Origin: Campylorhamphus procurvoides
Lineage: Eukaryota > Chordata > Aves > Passeriformes > Dendrocolaptidae
DNA: 64,000 nt
Direction of reading: 5' to 3'
Assembly: GCA_013396655.1 (NCBI GenBank)
Contig: WBMV01001245.1
Span: 62,001-126,000, forward strand
Positions 12,601-23,243 of this stretch are shown here, in pieces (position 1 is the first letter of the stretch; each line of letters opens with the position of its first letter). A program made the translations under genes and the position numbers. The notes beneath the pieces were generated by a model. The model was not told where the DNA came from. It was given only the letters and a program-made list of their open reading frames with translations, and did no database searches.

Positions 12601-15600
12601 TGTGGACCTGGTGAAGAACGTGCCGTGTGCTGTGACCAAACGCCGCAACCTGAGGAGAGCCCTGAGGGAGTATGTGGGCAGGTTTGACCCTTGCCAGTGT
12701 GCCCCGTGCCCCAACAATGGCAGGCCTGTGCTCTCCGGGACAGAGTGCCTCTGCCTGTGCCAGGCTGGCACCTACGGTGAAAACTGTGAAATACGAGCTC
12801 CAGGCTACAAATCAGGTATTTGGGTTGACAGTGTCAGAGTGTAAACATGGTCCTTCTGGTAGCTATTTGTCAGTGATTAATCTGACATAACCTTCGTTTA
12901 CTAAATCCATAGCACTTCTTACCACATGCTGATGTCCAGAAACTACAGGCATAAAGATAGGATTAAAGATAAAAGAATCAAACTGAATAAGCATGACTAA
13001 AAAGAAAACGTAAGACACGGTAAAAGATTCCTTAGCTACATAATCAGATAATAGGGAATGAGCTGTTCAGAAAGAGTGTGGAGATCAAAGACAATTGACG
13101 CAAAAATTAAGAAATCCATTCCTTAGTTTTCCCTATATCTTATTATACTTAACACTAAATGTCTAATGAAGATAAAATGTTGATTACATTTTGTTACAAA
13201 ATATTGATTATAGAAGAAAAACTCAGTTATTGTAAGGAGAGTGAACATAATCATCTTTCTGGAGAATTTAAAGAACAATTTAAAGCAAAAACATTTTTGA
13301 ATGAAATTGGCACTAGTGCTGTACCCATGGGAAAAGACATGGCACATGTTTATATTCCAGGACCAAAAAGGGACAAAAAGGAAAGTCACTTAGGCAGTTA
13401 CAGATCTCATTATCTGACCCTGATAAAGAAATGTTTTGAAAGAAATAAACAACTGAAGATACACAGATAGGGATGGAGGTAGAAAGTGTATTGCATGCAG
13501 AAAAGAAAGAGTATAAGTAAAAATTTTTATATATGCTTCATGGTGGTACAGCTAAAATATGCTAGGGCTAAGAGAAAACAGTAGTAATAGTGTTTTAATT
13601 TAACTGGCATGGGATGTAGATTTTGGGTTTAGTCATGGTGCTAGACCTCAGATTTATTTAAAAACTCATAAAATACTGTCCTATATAAGAATGTTGTCAG
13701 CACTGTGAAAACTCATACATCTGTATGTGCAATAAAAGTAGAAAATAAGCTGCTGCTGGGTTTGAATGTTACTTGCAATCAAAACTAAAAAGGCAGATAC
13801 ACTTTAGGTTTTTATGAAGCAATCTGGAATTTGGCTGGCCACCTTTTAGAAAACTTCACACTCTAGATACAATCTACTCTGTCAAGAGTACCAATTTAAA
13901 ATCCTTTAAAAGTGGCTAACATGAATTTATGATTATCCCTTTCATATGCAGCCTTAAAAGAAATAATGTGTATGGAACAGATCTGCCAAAAGATGGTGTT
14001 TCTTTTATTTCTTGCAGTTGCTGTAGATGGCCGATGGGGTTGCTGGTCTGAATGGACTCCATGTGATGCTTCCTTCAAAACAAGAAGGACCCGGGAATGC
14101 AATAACCCCTCCCCGATGAATGGTGGGAAGCCATGTGAAGGGGCATGGGAAGAAGAGGAGGACTGTTATGTCTCTGTATTCACAGACAGGCAAGAAGATA
14201 GGGGATCAAACAATCTTCATAGTCATGGAACAGTTAGGGAGCTCTCCAGAGTGGCTCTGTGACTACCAAGGAGACATAGCAGACAATGCTCCTCTCTGAG
14301 CTCCTGTGGTGGAGCAGAGAGAAGGAAAAGTCTGAAAATCTCTGCAACTTGCTGCAAGTTTGAATTTATTAGTTGTTTATTTCTAGAAAATTGGTGATGA
14401 ATTGCATACTAAAGTATCTCTGTAGCTCTTGCATGCTGCTATGCACAGCCTTTTGTCCAAAGCCATGGAGAACTCATCTGCTTCCGTTCATGCACAGTTT
14501 CCATGTTTTTACTATCACATTCTCTTCTCTTAGCAGTTTAGAGCTGAACTCAGTCTCAGAGAGAATTCTGATGAAGCTACCAAGCTTTTAATATTCCCAC
14601 TTTAAGTATGCTTGATGTGCTGGTTTTGTGTGGTTTCAGCTTCAAATCCTAGCACAAAACTGGCTCAGCTTTTTTTCATTTTCAAGTGCAAGGCTTCTGG
14701 TTTTTTGTTCTGGGACCAAGAGCTGAAGAAATACTTTCACTATCCCTGCTGTAATGACTGTAGAGGATATTGTGGAGTGAATAGGAGAGGATTATAAACA
14801 ATGAGTTCCACAGTTCTTTGTTACTCATCTCAGACACCGTGGGCTGTACAGCTCCATGCTCACAGAGACCAGAATCCGTTAACACTGCCTGGTGGCAACA
14901 GAATTGCAAGGACTGTAGTGCTCTCACATTCTCCCTCCTATCAACACCTGCAGTTGTTGTCCATTATCTTTTATTTAACAGAATAAAGTTTTTTTACTGT
15001 GGGACAAGGGGGAAAGGACACACTTGCAGCTCTCCTGATCAGAGTTCCTGACATTTTGCCATTGTTATTTGATGACGCCAATGCTTAAGCTACATCCTTA
15101 CACCAAATTTTCCCTTTTCAGAGGTGCTCCTTGTATAAATGATGATGAAGCAAGAAGAGAAGAGAATGTCTTGACTGGTGAACCTGAGTCTGGATGCTTC
15201 ATGCCAGCCTCACCAGAATATGGCTTTATCAGGGTGAGCATGAAAAATGATACAGAAGCTAAGTGTAGTATTTGCACAGATGGGAAATTTTACAGCATCT
15301 TTGCTGTAAAGATATCCTGATATCCAAGCTAGCTACTCTGCTTGTGAGTGTGCTGCTCTGTATATAGAATTCTGTTGGGCTCTAGTCCACCACAGTACAC
15401 TGGCAATGGAAGAAAAGTCAAGGTAAAAACCATTTCAAGTGGTCCTTGAATCCTTTTTTGTAACCATGTTTTGTAACCATGACATCAGTTAGTGCAACCG
15501 GACAAACTTATCATTATATTCGTGAGTGGATGACTCATATTTCATGATAGGAAAAGCATGAATTCATTAATCTTATCAGGGTTTTGCCATTGTTTCTTTT

Positions 15601-18600
15601 GACAATCTCCAGTTTCATTACCATATATTTTCAAGGGGCTTTTTTTGTTTCTTTTGTTAGTTTGTTTTGTTTTGTTTGTTTTGGTTTTTTTAACTTGTAG
15701 AATGAAAAGAACCAGTATGCTGTGGGTGAAGAAGTTGAAATTGCCTGTGTGAGTGGTTATAGCCTCAGTGGCTATCAATACCTTCGGTGTCTGCCAGATC
15801 ACACCTGGACACAGCTACATGTTGAATGCGAACGTAAGAAAAGAAACTAATTTAGCCCAACAACAAAACAGAAGTGGAAGAAAAAGACATGAAAAAGATT
15901 TTAATACAGGTTTTAACAAAAGAATCTGTAATGCTAAATGAAAAGATTGCATTTTAAGAAGGTATTTCATGTTGAGATGGCAAAAACATACTGAGCTACT
16001 ACATCACTCCTCTTTTCAATTCAGAAGTGTTACTATTATGTGCTTTGTAAGGATATTGTAATATCCAGTGCATTAGAGAACTCTCAGATGGATCCTGTGA
16101 AGTTTTTGTCTAGTTTTTAATACCTTTAACAAAAGGACTCATCTTTTGTTTTCACACTTCAGATATCTTCAAGTTGATCCAGTTATGAGGAAGAAACCAT
16201 TCATATAGAAATTTGTCTATTATTTTTTTATATTAAATGGATGATATGTCTTTAACCATGACCTCCCAGTCTGCCTTGAGAATCGACACCATAAATCAAT
16301 GCCTTGAAGTATTTATAATTGAGTTAAGACTTAGGGATCAGAATTGGCCTATGTTTGCTAACAGGAGAGATTTCAGTAGTTTTCTAGAACTTGGTGTGAT
16401 TTCATTGGCTTAGTGTTCATTTTACTAAAAAAGAAATTATCTGAATATACTTATGAACTTTCTATTGTCATTTTGTTTATTTTACAAAAGAAAAATTAAA
16501 ATGTGTTGTTAATGTTACTCTTACTGTTTTTAAACTGCTAGATTAAATTACTCATATTGGCATACATTAGAAATATATTGTAATTATTTAGTTATTACTT
16601 GAAAAATATTTTAAAGACTATGACAGTGCACTGAAAATTTCAAGACTTAATCATGTTAAATTTTCATTCATTTTGAACCTCAGTCAAATGTTCAGTGTTA
16701 TTGAGTGTCTTTATATGGCTCTTCAGATAGAGCATTATGACTTGCTGTAAATATCCACATGCCATAAACCCAACAAGAATTATGCCTTTTTTTTAATTGT
16801 TTATTACAGTCTCAGTCTGCCTCCGGCCACCAATATCTGACAGTGTCACAATCTCGCCATTTAAGCAACAGTACAACATAGGTGAAACCATGAAGCTGAG
16901 CTGCCAAGCTGGGTTTGTAGTCACTGGTCACACAAAGTATACCTGTGGGAAAGATCTGTCCTGGATACCTCCTATTTTGAAGTCCATTACATGCGAAAAA
17001 GGTTAGTATGCCTGCAGATACTTTACTGTTTCTATATTTCTGATATTAACAGCACTGTTTATTTTAGCTAGCTAGAACTAGAAGGGGTTTAAGACACATA
17101 GCAGATGTTCATTTATTTTGGTTTTACTTTGTGCCTACTATAGTGACATAATCTCATCCCCAAAACTTCTGCATTAATTATAGAATTTATGTGTGCAATC
17201 TATTGTAAACTTCAATAATGAAATTGAGACACTGCAACTGTTTTCTTAAAAATCAGACCAAACCAAACCCCACCTGTATTAAGAAAGCTTTTATGAAAGC
17301 AAAGTAGGAAAATGCATTCTATTGAAAATTCAGCTTCTCTTCTTGAGCAGACTTTTCCAGTGATTTTTGCAAAAAACTGATGGACATACCCATAGCATCC
17401 GAACCACAGCAGCTGTTGAAGAGGGAAATGTGGAATTAATAGAAATAAATCGAGTTTGGCTTTTATGGCAGGAGTGTAAGATGTTTCTGTTAATTTTTAC
17501 TATCTACAATAATCGTCACTCTTTTGTTTCAGATGTAGAGACTAAAATTAGAGGTGTTTGCAATCCAGGACAAAAACAGGTTGGCTCTCAGTGTGTTTGT
17601 ATGTCTCCAGAAGACTGTAGGTAAGTTAAGCCCTTTAATTAGAAGATGAGTTGAAGTTTCTCTAATGATAGACCAAGAGGCCATTGTCACACAGAACAGG
17701 AAAAGCAGCTAAAGACAACTGTAAATCAAGACTACTCTCTGTTCAGCCCCATTTACACCCTATGAAACAAAATAGCAATTACAGAATTACAGAATGGGCA
17801 AGGTTGGAAGGGACCACATTGGATCGTCTGGTCCAAGCTCCCTTCTCAGTCAGGACCATCCTAGAGCACATTGCACAGAATTGTGTCCAGATCATTCTTG
17901 AATATCTTCAGTGAGAGAGACTCCGTAAGTTTTCTGGGCAACCTGTTCCAGTGCATGATCACCACACACAGAGCAAAGTTCTTCCTCATATTCAGGTGGA
18001 ATTTCCTGTGTATCAGTTCCTGCCTGTTGCCACTTGTCCCATTGCTCAGCGGCACTGAGAAGAGCCTGATTCATCTTCTCAGCACCTCCCTTTAGATCCT
18101 GATAGACATTGATGATGTCGCCTCAAAGTTGTCTCTCCCCAAGGCTGAACAGGTTCAGCTCCCTCATAAGAGAGACTTTCCTCATAAGAGAAATGGTCCA
18201 GTGTCTTAATCACCTTTATTGTCCTCTACTGGACCCACTCCTGGAGTTCCATGTCTCTCTTGAACTGAAGAGCCTGGAGCTGGACACAGCATGCCCAGTG
18301 TGGCCTCAGCAGAGGGGCAGGATCACCTCCCATGACCTACTGGCCATGTTCTTCCTAATGCCCCCTAATTAATCTAATTACATTAAGAAAATAACACACC
18401 ATAGCTTATGCTTTTAATCTACATTGCCATCTGTTACTGGAGATTCCAACTCTTTCTTTTCTTCTATTTCTCCAATTTCTATATTTTCACTTTCATCATC
18501 TTGCAGAAGAAGCATACAAGGATGGAACTAGATGAACTCTAAGGTCTCTTCTAATCCAAGCCATTCTATGATTTTATGATTCACTCTTTGGGAAGTGGCT

Positions 18601-21379
18601 AAGCTCCACAAAATGATGCTGCTTTCTAGCAGGGAATCCACTCAATAACCAAGAACAATATGGAAAGAAAGAAACTACAAGCAGCTTGGCTGCTTTTGCC
18701 TGCTTTATGTCTCAGGTTAACTGTGCATCAGAGGCAGACTTGCATATACAGCTGCAGGGATGCATTAACTCATAAAAGCCACCCCTTCGCCTGTGGAAAT
18801 TTCATATCCTTGTGGAGGTAACAGCATCTCATTTTTCTTGCACAGTCACATGTCTCTTACCTCTTGGCTGTTCAACAGGATGGAAGCTTTCCTGTCTCAC
18901 AGCACTTGTATCAGGTCCAGGTCCTGCAGTAGCTGGGACAGTCTTTGGTCTTTAGATGGATATCCAGCCTGGCCATGGCTTTCCTGTGTTTCATCCAATG
19001 CTGGTGGAGCATTTAGAAGCATGGACTTGTTCCACAGCTTGCTAAAATAATTTTTCTTTACTTCCTTTGGGCAGCCACTACTCAGAAGACATCTGTGTGC
19101 TACATGCTGTTTCTGAACAGAATGTGACCAAGCCCAGCTGTCAGTATTCAGCTGAAATGTGCCTTGGAGAGCAATCATTTCACTTCTTGCATGCTGGTCC
19201 TTGCCATGGTGATTCTAACCTAGACTGGGCTATTGAAAGGGCAAAGCTTTCTATAAACAGTTTGAAGAAAGTGCCCTGTGGCTATGACACCTGCTATGAC
19301 TGGGAGGATTGTCCAGGTATGGCTTCTGAATGGTAAGGTTTATCCAGCCTTCTGGATCTAAAAGTAAAATGTGCTGATTCTTTCACTGCTACAAGAATGG
19401 GATTTATAGACATTGTGTTCCCTTTAGGCATAAGGAGCGTGGAAGTGCAGTCAACCCTGTGTCCCTTTTAGCAAGTGTTACACTTAAATATGTGCCTTTT
19501 CCCCTTACCCACAACTAGTGTGTTGTTACTTCCCACAAGGAAGGCACAAGAGGAATGTGGAGATTAAGGGAACTTTTTCAGGAGAATTAACATTTGAACT
19601 TTTAAGCCCCAAAATATTGGTGATATTATCAACCATTCCCATGACTCACTAACCACTAGTTCGTACTTGAGGATTTAATTTGGGCCACACCCTCTACAGC
19701 ATATAATTAAACTGTGAAATTAAATCACAATACTACTTCAAAAGCAAGACCAGGGCCATCGGGTTTAATGAGATTTTAATGGTAAAATTTGCAAATACCC
19801 AGGTATGCAAATTGTGTTTAAGAGTTCTAATGAACTAGCTAAGCTGACCAAATCCCTAAGAGGATTATTTTATAAACATTGTTGTACAATTTGGCTATTT
19901 ACATGTAACCAGGTGATAAGAGCAGTAGGCTTTCCTGTAAATGTCTGAGATGCTGGCTGGCTCCACGCACATCAAGCACTTGCCAGGAAGAGGCTGAGTG
20001 GCAGACATGCTTACTCCTGGACTTGATTCCAGAGACAGCCATGATCCTTATTGCACTTGATCTCCTAAACAATAAATAAGCAACAGCAGTGTGCAGCAAT
20101 CCTAAACCCCTGTTTTGAAGATGCAAGACTTCTGCAGCATAGGATTTAAAGTAGGTGGCTGTAAAATACTGCATGAGATATTGTTCCTTGTGGGACTCTA
20201 GCAGAGAGCATGACCGGGTGTGTCCATTGGACCCTAGGCACCTTGTGCTCCTGGGAAGCTGGTTATAATTTAAAAAAAAAAACAACTTGGCTTATGTATT
20301 TCAGTGCTTGTAGGAAGTCTAGCTGTGCTCCCACTGTGCAAGTGTCTTAAACCTGGATCCTGTGCCAGCACTTCAGTGCTTTTTTCTCAAAAGCCTATAG
20401 AGAAGCCCTGTTAGAAAAAGAATAAGAGGACAGAAAAAATACATTTAATAAAATTAGTTTTCATTGTGGTAGTCAAGAGATTTGATTTGAACTCCTCACT
20501 ACCTCCACAGAAGCCCACTTTTCATCAGTGTGCACAAGTATTTGAGACATGTAAGTTTTGGTTTTCCTGAGAATGAGTAGTTGGTATCAACACAAAGGCA
20601 GAAGATACTGCAGTAGCATGAAGGCAGCCAAATGGAGGAAATCACACATTTCTCATGTTTTAAGAAAGTGAAATCAGAAACTTAGTTTCCTGCCTAGGGA
20701 ACTTCTGGGAAAGAATATAAAGAGGCAGAACCTGATTAGATCAGAAATGGGTAATGAAATAACCGCTAGGACTGAGCTTTACGACAGGCCAGCAGCAAGT
20801 AGCTTAGCATTCATAAAGGGAGCTTTAATGAAATAGGAGCTGACACAATATGGACCTTAAAACTCCATTTCATAGCAAGATTGTGTTGAAGGATAATTGG
20901 GAACAGAAAGCCAACTTAATATCTTTTTGTTTAGAAGAAAGGTCAGGGAAAGCCAGTGGATAAAAATAGTTAGATCAGTTCTGTTTCTGGATGGGCCATT
21001 GCTGCAAAAACTGCTATTTAAAGTTGATTTTTCTAAATACTGTACCATCTAGTGTATGTGCTACAGGGTTTTTGTAACTAATACATCACAAACGTCCAAT
21101 GATGTTTTTCCCTGTTGGACTTTGAAATTACATCAAACTATAAAATTTGATTTTAGTCATCACAGTTGCTGTTAAATTTCCACACATTCATTCCCAGAGA
21201 CACAGACCCAGTGCTTCTGCCTGATGCCTTACCAGTGCCCCAAAGAAGACACTCGCCCTCACTGCATCCAAATGGAATCGACAGGGAGGAAGAGGACAGT
21301 CAGTCATTGCATGCTGGCAGCCATGAAATGTGCTGGCATCAAACTGAAGATGCTGGAAGAGGGGAACTGCCTGGCATGA
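492..21379 (+). CDS. C6: Complement component C6, complete gene (17 coding exons, 934 aa)
   Basis: C6 is the secreted plasma protein that captures nascent C5b, forming C5b6, the first step of membrane attack complex assembly. Coding exons: 492-634, 1450-1606, 3977-4121, 4762-4903, 5743-5881, 7846-8046, 9136-9376, 10061-10183, 11111-11277, 12590-12815, 14018-14189, 15122-15233, 15701-15833, 16810-17001, 17533-17620, 19075-19316 and 21198-21379. The spliced length is 2805 nt with no internal stop. The 934 residues equal the length I know for human C6. Approximate order: signal peptide 1-21, TSP1 22-79 and 81-134, LDLRA 138-175, MACPF 176-520, EGF-like 521-553, TSP1 565-612, CCP 643-700 and 701-763, and two factor-I modules 766-934. 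The MACPF signature FGTHYYTSGKMGG is intact, as are the LDLRA acidic cluster DNSDE and a conserved NFT glycosylation sequon at the start of exon 7. All introns are GT-AG except intron 11, which appears to use GC. C7 lies convergently 14.4 kb downstream. C9 and C8 chains lack this full module set, so C6 is secure. Confidence 0.97.
836..914 (+). repeat. CR1 LINE 3' end fragment
   Basis: In C6 intron 1. The run from the CCCATGG element through CCTTCCAACCCAGGCCATTC to a TATG-repeat end is the characteristic 3' terminus of avian CR1. Only about 80 bp remain. Confidence 0.75.
1450..1606 (+). CDS. C6: C6 exon 2: end of TSP1-1, start of TSP1-2
   Basis: 157 nt, residues about 48-100, ending in phase 0. 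It encodes the cysteine-rich end of the first TSP1 and then GDFGPWSECDPCIKKQ of the second. The acceptor is TTTTTTCAG and the donor GTAGGT. A decayed copy of this exon occurs at about 27677-27827. Confidence 0.95.
2128..2203 (+). repeat. A/C-rich simple tract
   Basis: In C6 intron 2. A low-complexity (AAAAC)n-like stretch ends in a run of A. It could be a degraded tail or simple slippage, and no associated element is visible. Confidence 0.8.
3977..4121 (+). CDS. C6: C6 exon 3: rest of TSP1-2, start of LDLRA
   Basis: 145 nt. It encodes LLRPSQFGGEACTEPLVD and then DCKNKFQCESG, which opens the LDLRA module. The acceptor CATTCAG was chosen over the open frame further left because it keeps phase 0 and matches the family. 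The donor is GTAAGG. Confidence 0.95.
4762..4903 (+). CDS. C6: C6 exon 4: LDLRA module
   Basis: 142 nt, the same length as the matching C7 exon 5. It encodes RCISKTLECNGENDCGDNSDE, with the paired acidic residues that bind calcium in LDLRA modules, then leads into the MACPF domain. The donor is GTAAGC. Confidence 0.96.
5743..5881 (+). CDS. C6: C6 exon 5: start of MACPF domain
   Basis: 139 nt, identical in length to C7 exon 6. It encodes GFHILAGESRGEVLGNSF and the stretch ending YRVPANLKAVSFQ. A long T run precedes the acceptor, and the exon ends in phase 0. Confidence 0.95.
7846..8046 (+). CDS. C6: C6 exon 6: MACPF, serine-rich segment
   Basis: 201 nt, 67 codons, phase 0 at both ends. After DEEDDVTSDFYKDLTPL comes a Ser/Arg/Lys-rich stretch within the first membrane-inserting helical cluster of the MACPF fold. 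The length equals the human exon as I recall it. Confidence 0.94.
8745..8938 (+). repeat. CR1 LINE 3' fragment
   Basis: In C6 intron 6, same strand as the gene. It shows the CR1 block with TGGAACAGGTTGCCC, then CCTGGTCTAGTG, ACCTTTAAGGTCCC-like sequence and a CCATTCTGTG end. It is about 190 bp, heavily 5'-truncated. Confidence 0.9.
9136..9376 (+). CDS. C6: C6 exon 7: MACPF core signature
   Basis: 241 nt. It carries a NFT sequon, SDLHLSDVFLKAL and the family signature IFDDFGTHYYTSGKMGG. The paralogous C7 exon 8 is 244 nt. The donor is GTATGT. Confidence 0.97.
10061..10183 (+). CDS. C6: C6 exon 8: MACPF, second helical cluster
   Basis: 123 nt. It encodes ESTECVRTETTRRVFF and a Lys/Arg-rich run ending CTTNRMTVTREG. 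The acceptor is ATTTCTAG and the donor GTGACA. Confidence 0.94.
11111..11277 (+). CDS. C6: C6 exon 9: MACPF, second helical cluster and strand
   Basis: 167 nt, exactly as long as C7 exon 10. It encodes SVSLVKGGRSEYAAALAWEK and NWLESTKDNPVVIDFE. The acceptor is CCTTTCAG and the donor GTAAGA. Confidence 0.96.
11958..12345 (-). repeat. CR1 LINE 3' fragment, antisense to C6
   Basis: In C6 intron 9. The left edge carries the tandem ATCACAGAATCACAGAA terminus typical of CR1 3' ends read in reverse. It then runs through GGTTGGAAGGGA-like sequence and CAGTGCCCAACCACCCTCTG. Confidence 0.9.
12590..12815 (+). CDS. C6: C6 exon 10: end of MACPF and EGF-like module
   Basis: 226 nt, noticeably GC-richer than its neighbours. 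It encodes PIVDLVKNVPCAVTKRR and then CQCAPCPNNGRPVLSGTE, with the six-cysteine EGF-like pattern closing MACPF. The C7 counterpart is 229 nt. Confidence 0.96.
14018..14189 (+). CDS. C6: C6 exon 11: third TSP1 module
   Basis: 172 nt, the same as C7 exon 12. It encodes VDGRWGCWSEWTPCD, with tandem W-x-x-W, through EEEEDCYVSVFTD. The only donor that keeps the frame with exon 12 is CAG|GCAAGA, a GC donor. Nearby GT dinucleotides leave the wrong phase. Confidence 0.92.
15122..15233 (+). CDS. C6: C6 exon 12: linker and start of first CCP
   Basis: 112 nt. It encodes GAPCINDDEARREENV and ESGCFMPASPEYGFIR, which opens the first CCP (sushi) module. The acceptor is CTTTTCAG and the exon ends in phase 0. 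Confidence 0.93.
15640..15697 (+). repeat. T/G-rich low-complexity tract next to C6 exon 13
   Basis: A (TTTTG)n-like run almost free of A and C ends only a few bases before the exon 13 acceptor. It therefore doubles as that exon's pyrimidine-rich region. Confidence 0.8.
15701..15833 (+). CDS. C6: C6 exon 13: first CCP module
   Basis: 133 nt, identical in length to C7 exon 14. It encodes YAVGEEVEIACVSGYSLSGY and RCLPDHTW. A T/G-only stretch immediately precedes the acceptor TTGTAG. Confidence 0.95.
16810..17001 (+). CDS. C6: C6 exon 14: second CCP module
   Basis: 192 nt, identical in length to C7 exon 15. It encodes YNIGETMKLSCQAGFVVTGH and ends ITCEK. A second AG six bases further in would remove two residues. 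The upstream one matches the spacing between cysteines in the family. Confidence 0.93.
17533..17620 (+). CDS. C6: C6 exon 15: start of first factor-I module
   Basis: 88 nt. It encodes VCNPGQKQVGSQCVCMSPED, the start of the first FIM. These C-terminal modules contact C5b in the established structure of C5b6. The donor is GTAAGT. Confidence 0.94.
17780..18362 (-). repeat. CR1 LINE 3' fragment, antisense to C6
   Basis: In C6 intron 15, about 580 bp. It opens with TTACAGAATTACAGAATGG (the reversed CR1 terminus), followed by GTTGGAAGGGACC and GGGCAACCTGTTCCAGTG. It ends near CTGGCCATGTTCTTCCTAATG. Confidence 0.9.
18515..18583 (+). repeat. CR1 LINE 3' end fragment
   Basis: In C6 intron 15. The motifs GGAACTAGATGAAC and CCATTCTATGATTTTATGA are the CR1 3' terminus. 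It has the opposite orientation to the fragment just to its left. Confidence 0.85.
19075..19316 (+). CDS. C6: C6 exon 16: factor-I module core
   Basis: 242 nt. It encodes SEDICVLHAVSEQN, a segment ending GPCHGDSNLDWAIERAK, and CGYDTCYDWEDCP. A decayed copy of this exon lies at 28506-28740. Confidence 0.95.
21198..21379 (+). CDS. C6: C6 exon 17: last coding exon
   Basis: 182 nt including the stop TGA at 21377-21379. It encodes CFCLMPYQCPKEDTRPHC and ends MLEEGNCLA, matching the C-terminus of the C6 family (CLA). The acceptor is CATTCCCAG. Confidence 0.95.
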
Positions 21380-22094
21380 CCTGTTGGCTCACTGCAGAGA
21401 CCATGATCATCACATCGAGCACAGGCTGGACATCCTGGGAAAAAGTTGGATATGATGTGACAAGTAGATCAAAAACAAAGGATGAGGAAAAAAAATATAG
21501 TGCACTTATCAGAATTTGAGAAGAAGGATGCCAGTGGGCTTTTCCTGTCTGAAAATGATCTGGGGTGTTGGGTATAGAGACTGATGTCACTGCTCAAAAC
21601 TCTGGATTTGCAGAGGGAGGGAGGGGAAGAGACAGGAAGGGAGAAAAAGAAACATTGCCTCTGATCTCTCTGAGTGCTTCATGAGAGTTCTCCTTTCCTC
21701 AGTCATTTGTTGCTTTGTCCTTTTGCTTGTGGCTGCTGTGCATTCTTGTTGTCTCAGTGCTGTACCACCCAGGCAGGCAGACCAGGCACTTCAGCACCAT
21801 TCCATATTCCTTCTGACACCAAATGGGGAGGGACTAGCAGATGCAACCTGCACAGGCACTCATGGTATAAACTCAAGCAGCAATCCAAAACACCCAAAAA
21901 CCACAGTTATGTAATGACTGCCTGAGGTCTTCAAAAATATGTGAATTTAATTGGAGTAACTGAAGGAAGGAGGTATTTGCTTTTTGTGTTTGTTTGCTGG
22001 GTTTGAGCTTTAGACACTACTGGGGAATTTTTATGGTATCCCTTGAGGTGAAGGAAGCACATATTTGTACTTAAATACAAAAAAAAACCCATTT
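21380..22094 (+). other. C6 3' flank (3' UTR extent unknown)
   Basis: Directly downstream of the C6 stop. I see no canonical AATAAA or ATTAAA on the + strand in these 700 bases, so the polyadenylation site cannot be placed by eye. No coding features are seen. Confidence 0.5.
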
Positions 22095-22770
22095 AATTAA
22101 CAATGGCTCTTGAACTCTGTCAGGTTTGGTGCTGTGACCACTTGCCTTGGGAGCCTGTTCCAGTGCCCAATCACCCTCTGGGGGAAGAACCTTTTCCTGA
22201 TACCCAACCTAAACCTCTCCTGACACAACTTCAGGACATTCCCTCAGGTCCTGTCACTGGTCACCACAGAGAAGAGATCAGTGCTTGCACCTCTGCTTCC
22301 CCTTTTGAGGAAGTTGTAAAACCACAACTAAGTCTCCACTCAGTCTCCTCCAGGCTGAACACACAAAGTGCCCTCAGCTGCTCCTCCATACAGCTTCTCG
22401 TCAATGCCCTGCACCATTCTTGTTGCCCTCCTTTGGATGCTTTCTAAGAGCTTAATGTCTTTTTATACTGTGATGCCCAAAACTGCACACAATATTCAGG
22501 ATGAATATGTGCCCAGTGCAGAGCAGAGCAGGACAATCTCCTCCCTTGCCCAGCTGGCAATGCTTTGCCTGATGCCCTCCAGGACAGGGCTGGCCCTCCT
22601 GGCTGCCCGGGCACTGATGACTCATATTCAACTTGCCACTGACCAGGACCCCCAGGGCCCTTTTCACAGTACTACTCTTCAGTATCTCATTCCCTAATCC
22701 ATACACACATCCAGGGCTGCCTCATGTCCAGTGTAGAATCCAGCACTTGTCTTTGTGAATCTTCATATAG
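22095..22770 (-). repeat. CR1 LINE, 3' portion of a copy split by an LTR
   Basis: Reverse-oriented CR1. It contains CAGTGCCCAATCACCCTCTG and, on the - strand, the peptide RALGVLVSGKLNMSHQC typical of the C-terminal part of CR1 ORF2. It lacks roughly the last 110 bp seen in the copy at 11958-12345. It continues beyond the LTR at 23238. Confidence 0.9.
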
Positions 22771-23243
22771 TTGGTTGTTGGGGAAGAAAAACAACTATTA
22801 ACAGAAGGAGACCTGAAGGGATTGTTCAGCAAGCCCTGGGCAGCAGATACTGAAGGGGTTTCCTCCCTTTGATAAGACATGAGCCTGCCAGGAGAAGATG
22901 CCTTGAAGACCAGAACTGTTTTCAGCTATCTATGTATATCAGCCCTGTCTTCTCTTGCAAGATATGGAAGGACCTTATGAGATGTTGCAAGACATGCAGA
23001 AACCCTTTGTTCCCCCCCAGGTGGTCCTGGTATGGAAAAATGCTTACTGTATGATGAAATATCGTGACTGAATTTTCTAAGCCCTAGTTAACATAACTCG
23101 TCCCTCTCATTAACCTGTCCTACCTCCTCATTAACATACCCTGTTCCTCAGTTCTATATATTGTAGCGTGAGTGATCAGTAAAGGTCTCAGTTTCTACCC
23201 CCAAACTGGGAACGTCTACATTATTGACCAGCCAACAGTTGGT
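22770..23243 (+). mobile_element. Solo LTR (about 462 bp) with 6-bp target duplication
   Basis: The element at 22776-23237 begins TGTTGG and ends CCAACA, a perfect 6-bp terminal inverted repeat with TG...CA ends. GTTGGT flanks both sides (22770-22775 and 23238-23243). The flanking CR1 sequence resumes exactly, which proves insertion into the CR1. A TATATA motif near 23156 followed by an AGTAAA signal suggests + orientation. There is no gag, pol or env, so it is a recombined solo LTR. A 6-bp duplication fits class II (ERVK/alpharetrovirus-like) elements. The family is not identified. Confidence 0.85.

Noticed and set aside
19899..20285. A 128-codon - strand open frame in C6 intron 16
   Set aside because: No recognisable domain and no partner exons. 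Length alone is not enough.
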